64,000 bases of DNA, from positions 1,178,001 through 1,242,000 of the forward strand of contig OY723293.1 in assembly GCA_963210315.1 (NCBI GenBank), read 5' to 3'. Source of the stretch: Rhynchopus euleeides (Eukaryota > Euglenozoa > Diplonemea > Diplonemida > Diplonemidae). Under the pieces are notes generated by a model. It saw only the letters and a list, made by a program, of their open reading frames with translations. It searched no databases and was not told the DNA's origin. Positions 40,201-48,845 of this stretch are shown here, piece by piece (the stretch's first letter is position 1; the number at the start of each line of letters is the position of its first letter). The position numbers and the translations under genes were made by a program.

Positions 40201-42340
40201 TCCCCCATATCATTGGAGCACTTTGTTGATCTGTCCCGATCTCCCCCACATCATTGGGGCACTTGGTTGATCTGTCCCGATCTCCCCCATGTCATTGGAG
40301 CACTTGGTTGATCTGTCCCGATCTCCCCCATGTCATTGGAGCACTTGGCTGATCTGTCCCGATCTCCCCCATGTCATTGGAACACTTGGTTGATCTGTCC
40401 CGATCTCCCCCATGTCATTGGAGCACTTGGCTGATCTGTCCCGATCTCCCCCATGTCATTGGGGCACTTGGTTGATCTGTCCCGATCTCCCCCATATCAT
40501 TGGAGCACTTGGTTGATCTGTCCCGATCTCCCCCACATCATTGGGGCACTTGGTTGATCTGTCCCGATCTCCCCCATGTCATTGGAGCACTTGGTTGATC
40601 TGTCCCGATCTCCCCCATGTCATTGGGGCACTTGGTTGATCTGTCCCGATCTCCCCCACATCATTGGGGCACTTGGTTGATCTGTCCCGATCTCCCCCAT
40701 GTCATTGGAGCACTTGGTTGATCTGTCCCGATCTCCCCCATGTCATTGGAGCACTTGGTTGATCTGTCCCGATCTCCCCCATGTCATTGGGGCACTTGGT
40801 TGATCTGTCCCGATCTCCCCCATATCATTGGAGCACTTGGCTGATCTGTCCCGATCTCCCCCATGTCATTGGGGCACTCGGTTGATCTGTCCCGATCTCC
40901 CCCATATCATTGGAGCACTTTGTTGATCTGTCCCGATCTCCCCCACATCATTGGGGCACTTGGTTGATCTGTCCCGATCTCCCCCATGTCATTGGAGCAC
41001 TTGGTTGATCTGTCCCGATCTCCCCCATGTCATTGGAGCACTTGGCTGATCTGTCCCGATCTCCCCCATGTCATTGGAGCAATTGGTTGATCTGTCCCGA
41101 TCTCCCCCAGGTCATTGGGGCACTTGGCTGATCTGTCCCGATCTCCCCCAGGTCATTGGGGCACTTGGCTGATCTGTCCCGATCTCCCCCACATCATTGG
41201 GGCACTTGGTTGATCTGTCCCGATCTCCCCCATGTCATTGGAGCACTTGGTTGATCTGTCCCGATCTCCCCCATGTCATTGGAGCACTTGGCTGATCTGT
41301 CCCGATCTCCCCCATGTCATTGGAGCAATTGGTTGATCTGTCCCGATCTCCCCCATGTCATTTGAGCACTTGGCTGATCTGTCCCGATCTCCCCCATGTC
41401 ATTGGGGCACTTGGTTGATCTGTCCCGATCTCTCCCATATCATTGGAGCACTTGGTTGATCTGTCCCGATCTCCCCCACATCATTGGGGCACTTGGTTGA
41501 TCTGTCCCGATCTCCCCCATGTCATTGGAGCACTTGGCTGATCTGTCCCGATCTCCCCCACATCATTGGGGCACTTGGTTGATCTGTCCCGATCTCCCCC
41601 AGGTCATTGGGGCACTTGGCTGATCTGTCCCGATCTCCCCCATGTCATTGGGGCACTTGGTTGATCTGTCCCGATCTCCCCCATATCATTGGAGCACTTG
41701 GCTGATCTGTCCCGATCTCCCCCATGTCATTGGAGCACTTGGTTGATCTGTCCCGATCTCCCCCATGTCATTGGAGCACTTGGCTGATCTGTCCCGATCT
41801 CCCCCATGTCATTGGGGCACTTGGTTGATCTGTCCCGATCTCCCCCATATCATTGGAGCACTTGGTTGATCTGTCCCGATCTCCCCCATGTCATTGGAGC
41901 ACTTGGCTGATCTGTCCCGATCTCCCCCATGTCATTGGGGCACTTGGTTGATCTGTCCCGATCTCCCCCATATCATTGGAGCACTTGGTTGATATGTCCC
42001 GATCTCCCCCATGTCATTGGGGCACTTGGTTGATCTGTCCCGATCTCCCCCACATCATTGGGGCACTTGGTTGATCTGTCCCGATCTCCCCCATATCATT
42101 GGAGCACTTGGTTGATATGTCCCGATCTCCCCCATGTCATTGGGGCACTTGGTTGATCTGTCCCGATCTCCCCCACATCATTGGGGCACTTGGTTGATCT
42201 GTCCCGATCTCCCCCATGTCATTGGAGCACTTGGCTGATCTGTCCCGATCTCCCCCATATCATTGGGGCACTTGGTTGATCTGTCCCGATCTCCCCCATA
42301 TCATTGGAGCACTTGGTTGATCTGTCCCGATCTCCCCCAC
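37300..42340 (+). repeat. 62-unit higher-order repeat pair (period 2,542 bp)
   Basis: Two consecutive blocks of about 2.5 kb repeat the same unit order. CTCCCCAATG occurs at 37,411 and 39,953, GGAACAC at 37,837 and 40,379, and ACTTGGTTGATATG at 39,441 and 41,983. All are 2,542 bp (62 units) apart. This is the most distal amplification, close to the degenerate right edge. Confidence 0.88.
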
Positions 42341-42523
42341 ATCATTGGGGCACTTGGTTGATCTGTCCCGATCTCCCCCATGTCATTGGAGCACTTGGCT
42401 GATCTGTCCCGATCTCCCCCACATCATTGGAGCACTTGGCTGATCTGTCCCGATCTCCCCCATTTCATTGGGGCTCTTGGCCGATCTACCCGGATCTCCC
42501 CCATGTCATTGGGGCAGGTCGCG

Positions 42524-43020
42524 GATCTGCCCATCACTTTTGTGTGCGCTGGGTATCCCGCATCCTCCTCCACCACCTGCCTCGGGCGCCGTCCACCCAC
42601 ACCACTGTGCGTCCGTCTCCCTGCCGGACTGTCGCCTGCAGCATAAGAAGTTGTTGGACGGAATGTTCTTGGCATTGGTTTGTGTTTGACGCGGCCCTTG
42701 ACTGGCGCAGCGTCAACACACACCCCTGATCAGGGGTCGCGGACATTTGCGATGCCGCACGACATCGTGTGCCCCGTGTACCCCCTTGCCCTCCACCAGT
42801 GGCACCACTGCCCACCCCTTGACGCTCTTCAGGAGCGTCTCCATCATCCGCCGGCTCTGCTCCTGCTGCCTGCGGGTGGGTGTTCCTCCCTTGTCATTCA
42901 CATATCAACGGGTTCTTCGGGTGTCCCATTCAAAAAAACACCCGAAAAATACACGAACTTTGCTAAACTGGACCCAACTCCCCATACTCTTTTTTCGCCT
43001 TTTTTCAGCGTTTTTTCCCC
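42524..43020. other. Right border of the minisatellite, no gene
   Basis: Starts with a broken unit (GATCTGCCC). No coding region is supported. At about 42,916-42,947 the pair TTCGGGTGT / ACACCCGAA forms a 9-bp inverted repeat. The sequence then becomes T-rich up to the MITE. Confidence 0.45.
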
Positions 43021-43119
43021 GGGGGCCCTCGCTACCAGTCACAGCTCGTCAGTCAGTGAGGGGAAGTGGGCTGTAGCTCACTTTTTCTCACTCAGTCACA
43101 TCTGGTAGCGAAGGCCCCC
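43021..43119 (+). mobile_element. MITE (3-bp TSD family), copy 2
   Basis: A 99-bp copy with left end GGGGGCCCTCGCTACCA and right end TGGTAGCGAAGGCCCCC. It is flanked on both sides by CCC (43,018-43,020 and 43,120-43,122), though the C-rich context makes the duplication less certain than in the other copies. It lacks one GCTCGTCAC-type internal block present in copies 1 and 3. Confidence 0.88.
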
Positions 43120-44082
43120 CCCCGATTTTTTTTTATTTTTCTGGAAAATCGGGAAGAATCGTCACCCCCCTTATGGCCCATTGCAGGCTGTCGGAACCGT
43201 GCGACTGCCCGCTCGCGGGTAAACAAACGCCAGTTTTTTTAAAGTGATTTTTGCCAGTTACGAGCGACGAAGCGTAGCGACGTTGCGAGGTAACAACAGA
43301 AAACGTACGACTGAAGCTTTAGGATTAACACCTTCATGCCACTTCACAGGGCCCCAACATAGCCTTGATACAGAAGTGTGCGCTCAACGAATTGTAGTCC
43401 GAACTGTTCTCCCACAGTTGCTGGGCGGGGTGTTCCTACCATAAAGCGAAATGAGACGGTTTTCGGCACCACCTCTCCCCTCCAACCCCCTTCGCCCACC
43501 GCGACCTAATACCTAACGCCACCGGATACCGAAACCGGTATAATTGCTCCAAACTCCTTCCAAACCTGATCCTCCGATTCTTTCGCGCGGGGATTGTATC
43601 AGTATTTCTCAGCGACCCCTCTTTCCCCCGACCCGTGTTCCCTGCCACCCCAGACCACAGAGCTTGTCGGGCACTGCCTGGTGCCCCCAGCACCCGGGAT
43701 CACCCTCCCTGCCTCCCGTGTATGTTAGGTGGGAGGGCTTGTTGATGCCATGTTGACAGAGCCTGTTGACCATATCCACTGGCCCCGGATGACGTAGTCG
43801 TCTCTTTTTGAAAGGCGCGCTGACCCTTGAAACGCTTCGCGCGGGGACATGGTTAGCCACCTTGGAAAGCTGCACTACCTCTGTGCAGTAGGGTGTCTAG
43901 TGGATGTGCATGTCAACTGTGGTAGAGTGCAAATCTGAAGAGAAGAGAAGAGCCTAAAGAGTATTCGGCAATCGCGAGAACACCCCACACACCTGTAGCG
44001 CGTGGTGATGCACTGCAAGGATTTGTACGGGCACAGTTTGCTGCTTTGTGACCACAACTCTCAAAAAAATACAGGAGATTAT
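43120..44082. other. Gene-free stretch with repeat remnants
   Basis: Begins with a C/T-rich run and the end motif GAATCGTCACCCCCC, which resembles the end of the 4.9-kb foldback element. The listed dispersed repeat lies at 43,254-43,440. Between 43,450 and 44,080 I see no coding region; frames on both strands are short and without family features. Confidence 0.45.
43254..43440 (+). repeat. Dispersed repeat family, copy at 43.3 kb
   Basis: Shares CCAGTTACG-GCGACGAAGCG, GTACGACT, CTTTAGGATTA, CACTTCACAGGG, GTGTGCGCTCAACGAA, CAGTTGCTGGGC-GGGTGTT with copies at 48,686-48,845 and, in part, at 4,552-4,805 and 58,347-58,390. It has no open frame of note. The sharp start at CCAGTTACG in three copies suggests a real element end. 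Confidence 0.75.
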
Positions 44083-44296
44083 ATATGGGTCGATTTTTTT
44101 TGCTCCCCCCCCCCTAAATCCGAAAACAATTTTTCGGAAAATTAGGGGACCCCCCCTTGTCAGATGGGACCCACCCAGGGAAAATACCGAGTTTTGGATG
44201 TCCAGGATACCCCCACACCCACTGTGGGACACCAAAAGCGCCCCAGAAGAGCCCAGAAATGCCAAAAAATGGGTCAAAACTGGTCCCCCAGCCCTA
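44083..44296 (+). repeat. Long inverted repeat, left arm
   Basis: About 214 bp, nearly identical to the reverse complement of 45,050-45,262. The outer end reads ATATGGGT-GATTTTTTTTGCTC and the inner end reaches AGCCCTA. Arms this long with about 750 bp between them suggest a transposon with long terminal repeats in inverted orientation, or an inverted duplication. Adjacent sequence (to about 44,320) is also matched by a short inverted fragment at 44,648-44,706. Confidence 0.88.
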
Positions 44297-44320
44297 TGGG
44301 TGTTCAGAGGGAAATGGGTG

Positions 44321-44459
44321 AAAAAAAGCCGATGTTCCCAGTTTGATCGCAGTTCTGATCAAGACATTGGCTCAGGACTGGCCTCGTGGCTCCAGCGCAA
44401 CCCTGTGGGATCAGCCGATGTTCAGAACAGCGATCAAACTGGAAACATCGGCTTTTTTT
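44321..44459. mobile_element. Foldback element with 30-bp arms
   Basis: The arms 44,321-44,350 and 44,430-44,459 are reverse complements with one mismatch, containing AAGCCGATGTT-CCAGTTTG. The 79-bp spacer carries a second short pair (GTTCTGA / TCAGAAC). It sits just inside the left arm of the larger inverted repeat and is probably a MITE or structured insert. No target duplication is evident. Confidence 0.75.
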
Positions 44460-44647
44460 TCCCGCACACTCGTGTGAGCAGATAGTCACCCACCACAGCA
44501 AGCATCCAAACTGCTCTATACACTAACCCCACCCTTCATCAGGCTCAGAGTGTGATCAGTTCAGGGTTTTGTGTGTAGAAGCGTCAACGCAACAAACAAA
44601 AGGAAATTCATCAGAGCGGTTGTAGCTGTGAAGTGATAGGGCGCTTT

Positions 44648-44706
44648 CACCCATTTCCCTCTGAACACCCATAGGGCTGGGGGACCAGTTTTGACCCATT
44701 TTTTTT
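44648..44706 (-). repeat. Third, partial copy of the inverted-repeat arm
   Basis: The reverse complement of about 44,266-44,320, running from CACCCATTTCCCTCTGAAC to TTTTGACCCATTTT. The following bases (AACTTCGTTCCCGTCCC, then a GTCGTTGTAG segment) match the reverse complement of sequence near 47,310-47,365. This block is therefore a mosaic of repeat pieces. Confidence 0.75.
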
Positions 44707-45049
44707 AACTTCGTTCCCGTCCCCTTCCGTTGTGCGCTACGTCGTTGTAGCGTTGGCTCACTCGTGTGCTTCTTTCCGGGGTCGGGTCAGGGATAGTGCC
44801 CTGTGTGGTGCCGTTTTTTCCCGCAGTGCGGGTGGGTTGCCGTGCGTCTACACGGAGACACCTCCCCATTATATGCCAAAGTTTTTGTGTTGAGACGTTT
44901 TGACCTGATATGGCAAAGGTCCTGTTCGTTGGTTTCCCCCTGGTCTGTCGCGCCCATCAGGGTGCGTGGACAGGGCCCGTACTTTGTTTTCATTCGTGTT
45001 CTGTGATTTGTGACCAACCCGCCCCTTGCCCGCCCGGTTGAGGTCCGGC

Positions 45050-45262
45050 TAGGGCTGGGGGACCAGTTTTGACCCATTTTTTGGCATTTCTGGGCTCTTC
45101 TGGGGCGCTTTTGGTGTCCCACAGTGGGTGTGGGGGTATCCTGGACATCCAAAACTCGGTATTTTCCCTGGGTGGGTCCCATCTGACAAGGGGGGGTCCC
45201 CTAATTTTCCGAAAAATCGTTTTCGGATTTAGGGGGGGGGAGCAAAAAAAATCCACCCATAT
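45050..45262 (-). repeat. Long inverted repeat, right arm
   Basis: Partner of 44,083-44,296. It ends GCAAAAAAAATCCACCCATAT, the complement of the left end with one difference. The sequence between the arms (44,460-45,050) shows no convincing coding region. Confidence 0.88.
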
Positions 45263-45942
45263 GTTCTCTCAGATATGGCTTTCTCTTGCATCCCTTTTCG
45301 GCCGTACTGATAACCGCAACAGGTCTCCGAGGCCAAAAGTCTCTGAATGACCTGTGTCTGCCTGGAATGTGTGGCCCTGGATCTACGACACTGCCAGTCT
45401 GAATCCTGCCCTCCCGGAGGCTGTGTGGCTGCGTTGCGCAGGCAAGAATTCAAATTCCATGCCCTTCTCTTCAAGCTCAGTCCTCCAACCCAAAACCCCA
45501 ACCTAACTCCACACCCTCGGTTTCGCTTCGTGCCTTGCGCATGGGATGTTGCCCAGCCGGATTGAGACTCGGCGTGGCCACCGAGCGGGCACCTGGCGCG
45601 ATAAAGGGCGCAGACATATTATTTTGTCGGAGTCGACATCAAGAGTGTTCCGCATGGTGTTTGTGCTGGTCAGGCTGCAACACGTTGCCAAGAAGCGACA
45701 AAAACATATACAAGCGAAGACAGCTGATACATCAACGGAACTGCGAATATAAGCTCCAAAAAAATCAGTTGAATCGGTCGAGACTGGTATAATACGTCTG
45801 CCCCTCCCCTTTAGTTATCCGCTGATCACGCATTTTTTTTGTTGAAGGAAATGAGATATCGTGAATCCGCCTCGACTGTCCCTGCCTTGCTGGTGAAAGG
45901 CATCCACAGAACATACAATAGGCGGTCGCCCTCCCTCCCCCA
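45263..45942. other. Gene-free stretch
   Basis: No coding region is supported. The open frames are short, overlap on both strands and lack recognisable domains. The codon third-base GC bias seen in the phospholipase C gene is absent. Confidence 0.45.
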
Positions 45943-46087
45943 CACGGTGGCCTAGTCAGGGTTTTGACCAGGTGGATTGACCAGGGGGGGTTGCAGCCCA
46001 TTTTGCCCTGGTCATGATCAAGTCACTGGCCAAGCCCTTCGTTGACCAGGGGCAGGCCTGGCCAAAACCCTGGCTAGGCCACCGTGC
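45943..46087. mobile_element. Foldback element with CACGGTGG ends
   Basis: A 145-bp element with 30-bp inverted ends beginning CACGGTGGCCTAG-CAGGG, two mismatches between arms. It is flanked by CA on both sides (45,941-45,942 and 46,088-46,089), compatible with a 2-bp target duplication, although the right flank is a CA microsatellite. The interior repeats GACCAGG/CCTGGTC motifs. The terminal octamer is shared with the element at 59,230. Confidence 0.7.
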
Positions 46088-46120
46088 ACACACACACGCA
46101 ACCCTCTCTCTCTCTCTCCC
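46088..46120 (+). repeat. CA/CT microsatellite
   Basis: A run of CA repeats followed by CT repeats directly after the foldback element. Confidence 0.85.
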
Positions 46121-46863
46121 TCCCCACAGGTCGCAGAAGGAAGCCCGACACAAGCAAATTGTTCTATCCCTTGCCCCCATCTCCCCCTCTCTTCACCACC
46201 TAAGCAATGCAGGGGCCTAGCCTCACCACCTTCCACACCACTGGCCGATCCCCACCTCACCACCGAGCCTTTGACGGCACCTCAGTTAGAGAGGAGGGGG
46301 GAGGGAGGGGAGGGGTTGGAGGTGCGATGTTCTACCGACCCCCCAACCCCAACCCTCACCCTCCCCACTCCACCTCTCGCCCTCACTCTTGTCTGCGTAG
46401 TAGCCTCCCTGTTTTCCACCCACCCACCGCCTTTCCTCTTGGAGGAGGAAGGGGGTGGGTGGGTTAGTCAGATGGGGTGATACCGTCGAGGGAGCATCGC
46501 CTCTGAACACCGCAATGGTCTGCAGTGGAAGAATTTTTGGAAGAACAGCTGGGTGCGCAAACAATCTTGATTGTGGCAGTAAGCAATAGGCTGTTTGCAA
46601 CATACATAATTCCATGAACAGGTAGATTGTATACAGTGTTTTCGCTTGGAAGATTTGGGGTGAAAAATCTTCAAAAAAAAATAAAAAAGCTGGAAATCCC
46701 AGGAAGATATCTTCCTGGGGGAAAAAGAAAAAAAATCTGGTCGCCAGATTTTTTCCTGTTTTTTTTTTGGGGGGGCTTTTTGGCGGCCTGACGGTGACTT
46801 CTGGACCGAATCCGACTGGTTTTTTGGCACGGCTTCCAATCCCGTGCATGGGATACGCACAAG
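46121..46863. other. Gene-free stretch with palindromes
   Basis: Purine-rich (46,290-46,320) and pyrimidine-rich blocks and no supported gene. The palindromic cluster at 46,698-46,754 is listed separately. Confidence 0.45.
46698..46754. repeat. Two adjacent perfect palindromes
   Basis: A 22-bp perfect palindrome centred on AAGATATCTT lies at 46,698-46,719. Ten bases later, at 46,730-46,754, an 11-bp perfect stem AAAAAATCTGG / CCAGATTTTTT encloses the loop TCG. Related half-words (ATCTTCCTGGG, CTGGAAGATT) recur at 47,150-47,180. No gene is associated; this may be a transposon end or a structured transcript. Confidence 0.75.
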
Positions 46864-46935
46864 AACAGATGTTCACTACCGTGGCCTCCGGCGGCTGGGG
46901 GGCTCCGCCCCCCAGACCCCCCTGTGGCATGTACC
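46864..46935 (+). repeat. Dispersed GC hairpin repeat, copy 3
   Basis: Nearly identical to copy 1 over about 65 bp, with the perfect 9-bp stem and TCC loop at 46,895-46,915. The tail GTGGCATGTACCTG resembles that of copy 2. Confidence 0.88.
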
Positions 46936-48507
46936 TGTCAGTTGCCAAGGCCTGAGCACATGCGGCGTCACATCTTCAGGAGACGCGAGCCCATGCTGAT
47001 GTGTCGAATCATGTGTCCGTGTGCCTGTTGGGGGGGGGGAAAGTGACCCCAAACCCCAATTTTGGTGTTCCTCCAACGCCCAGAGGTCAGCACGAGCGCT
47101 GTTCCCTGGAGGGGGGAAAATACTGGGCGGGGTGGGTGGAAGAGTAAAAATCTTCCTGGGTCTGGCCCCCCCTGGAAGATTAGCGAAAACCCTGATTGTA
47201 TAGTGCGCACAAACAAAAGGAATGCTTCTTCACACTAAAAGAAGGCTCGTGGCAGCGTTCGGTGTCCTGCCCGCATGCACTGGAATAGCACACCAGTGGA
47301 CCAACACTACAACGACGTACACACAGCGAGGGGGGGGGGGGACGGAACGAAGTTAAAAAGAATGCAAACTCCAAGTCTTTTTCCCACGTAGTGTGACGCC
47401 TTACCTTGTATGAGGTGGATCGCTGGTGTGCTCTGAGCTACATAACCCCGACCCGATCTGGTGTCCCTGAAGAGGCAAAATTATGCACTTCTTACGTAGT
47501 TTCTGTTCGAGTCTCAGGGGCGCCACAATCGGTTTATATTGTTAAACCCTGTGCCTGGAATTTTGTCCAAAAAATATCACGTTTTCGCACAAGGCAAAAA
47601 ATGGTCAAAAAACCCGAAAATCGGGTTTGTAGGGTGTAGGTCCCCTGTCTGAAAATGCAAAATATGGCCCCGCAGGTGCCCCCAGAGTGATTTAAAATTG
47701 GAAAATCGACATTTTCCACCTACGGGAAATCCCCCAAAATAGGGGGTCCCCAGCCACGATCCCCAAAAAAATGTCCCGCGCGCCTCTAAGGCACTCTGGA
47801 TTTTTATTATGTCATCCAGATGTCACATCTGGGTCCAGGAACACCGGTTTTTGGCCTCAGGAAGTCGAAAAATATGTGTGGAAATTTTTATTCCTGACCA
47901 GGATCACCTAAAAGGCCGATTTCCCCTGTTTACACATGGGGGATTTCATGCAACGCCCGCTCGTGTGCTGAGTGTGCTAGCCGCGACGTGGACGCGGTGG
48001 CCCTCTTCCTCCCAGAAGCCACCGATCTTCCTCATCCAACTTCACCTCCGGATGTACGCGGCACGTGCTTGGGTTGTCCTGTCGCAGTGCAGCAGAAGTT
48101 CCTGTGCACTGCTGCCCAAGCCATTTCGGCTGCAAGGAATATGCCACGCAGAGTAACCTGGTATCGCGTGACCAGCTCGTGAGGCTTGGTGCCCCGAATC
48201 GAATCGATAGGCTGCGAGGTGCATTGCCTCGGTCAGTTGATGTCCTTGCGTGTGCATTTTTGTGCACAACAGTCCCTTGGGTATCTGCAGCGCAGGTGCC
48301 TGCACTGGACCAGGACTCCTGATTTACCTCTGGCACTTGTTGATCGGGACGGATGCGGCGACATGCCACGGTGCCCATGGATAGCCATGCCGGCACGAAA
48401 GTACGTTCACGACGGTTGATTACCATTGCTGCACTCTGTCAGAACCCGAAGGGTCTCAGCACACCTGAACGCCCACCAGGCCCCCCAGCAGGGGGTGAAA
48501 CCAAAGG
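46936..48507. other. Gene-free stretch with repeat remnants
   Basis: No gene is supported. 47,248-47,380 resembles 50,706-50,797 (CTCGTGGCAGC, AAAGAATGCAAAC-CC, AAGTCTT). 47,600-47,620 holds a short hairpin AAACCCGA / TCGGGTTT. 48,050-48,420 has open frames on both strands of up to about 150 residues with Cys- and His-rich words but no recognisable domain. Confidence 0.4.
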
Positions 48508-48623
48508 CTCCCCCCTGGGGTTTTTTGACCCAAAATTTTCGAATTCGACATGTCCCCGGGATTTCCACTATGTCGCAGATTTCGACCATTGGGTCAAGAA
48601 AACCTAAAAATCTAGGGGGGAGG
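48508..48623. repeat. Imperfect foldback element
   Basis: The ends CCCCCCTGGGG...TTGACCCAA and TTGGGTCAAGAAAACC...CTAGGGGGG are imperfect reverse complements. The centre contains TTTTCGAATTCGA. It is probably a degenerate MITE-like insert. I saw no target duplication. Confidence 0.45.
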
Positions 48624-48685
48624 TGCTGAAGGATTGCACTGAAAATTTTATCTAACTCGGTCAAAATTCCAGGCACAGGGTTTTA

Positions 48686-48845
48686 CCAGTTACGTGCGAC
48701 GAAGCGTCGCGAAGTAACGAAGGAAATCGTGCGACTAAATCTTCCACTTCACAGGGGCTTACACAACCTTTGACTCAGGAGTGTGCGCTCAACGAAAAGT
48801 AGCCCGGATTTGCCGTTGTGCAGTTGCTGGGCAGGGTGTTTCTCT
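48686..48845 (+). repeat. Dispersed repeat family, copy at 48.7 kb
   Basis: Shares CCAGTTACG-GCGACGAAGCG, CACTTCACAGGGGC, GGAGTGTGCGCTCAACGAA, CAGTTGCTGGGC-GGGTGTT with the 43.3-kb copy. It lacks the CTTTAGGATTA segment found at 43.3 and 58.35 kb. Confidence 0.75.

Larger units (their letters stand above)
6670..42523 (+). repeat. Minisatellite array B, about 873 units of 41 bp
   Basis: From 6,732 the unit is GATCTGTCCC, GATCTCCCCC, then ATGTCATTGG or a variant, then AGCACTTGGC or GGCACTTGGT, and T. Two 31-bp units plus 873 units of 41 bp minus one base equals the observed 35,854 bp. The one-base loss is seen near 8,254, where TCTGACCGAT replaces TCTGTCCCGAT. Recurring marker sites are separated by exact multiples of 41, for example 26,240 bp = 640 units between 16,140 and 42,380. 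The last two units (42,442-42,523) are degenerate. I see no gene or inserted element within the array. Confidence 0.98.

Noticed and set aside
5278..42523. CRISPR array
   Set aside because: The repeats abut with no unique spacers, units vary internally, there are no cas-like genes, and the genome is eukaryotic.
44100..44130. Telomeric repeat (CCCTAAA-like word)
   Set aside because: A single occurrence within the transposon-like inverted arm, not a tandem array.
47977..48426. Zinc-finger-like protein from Cys/His words near 48.1 kb
   Set aside because: Cysteine spacing does not fit a known finger, frames on both strands are equally open, and there is no codon bias.
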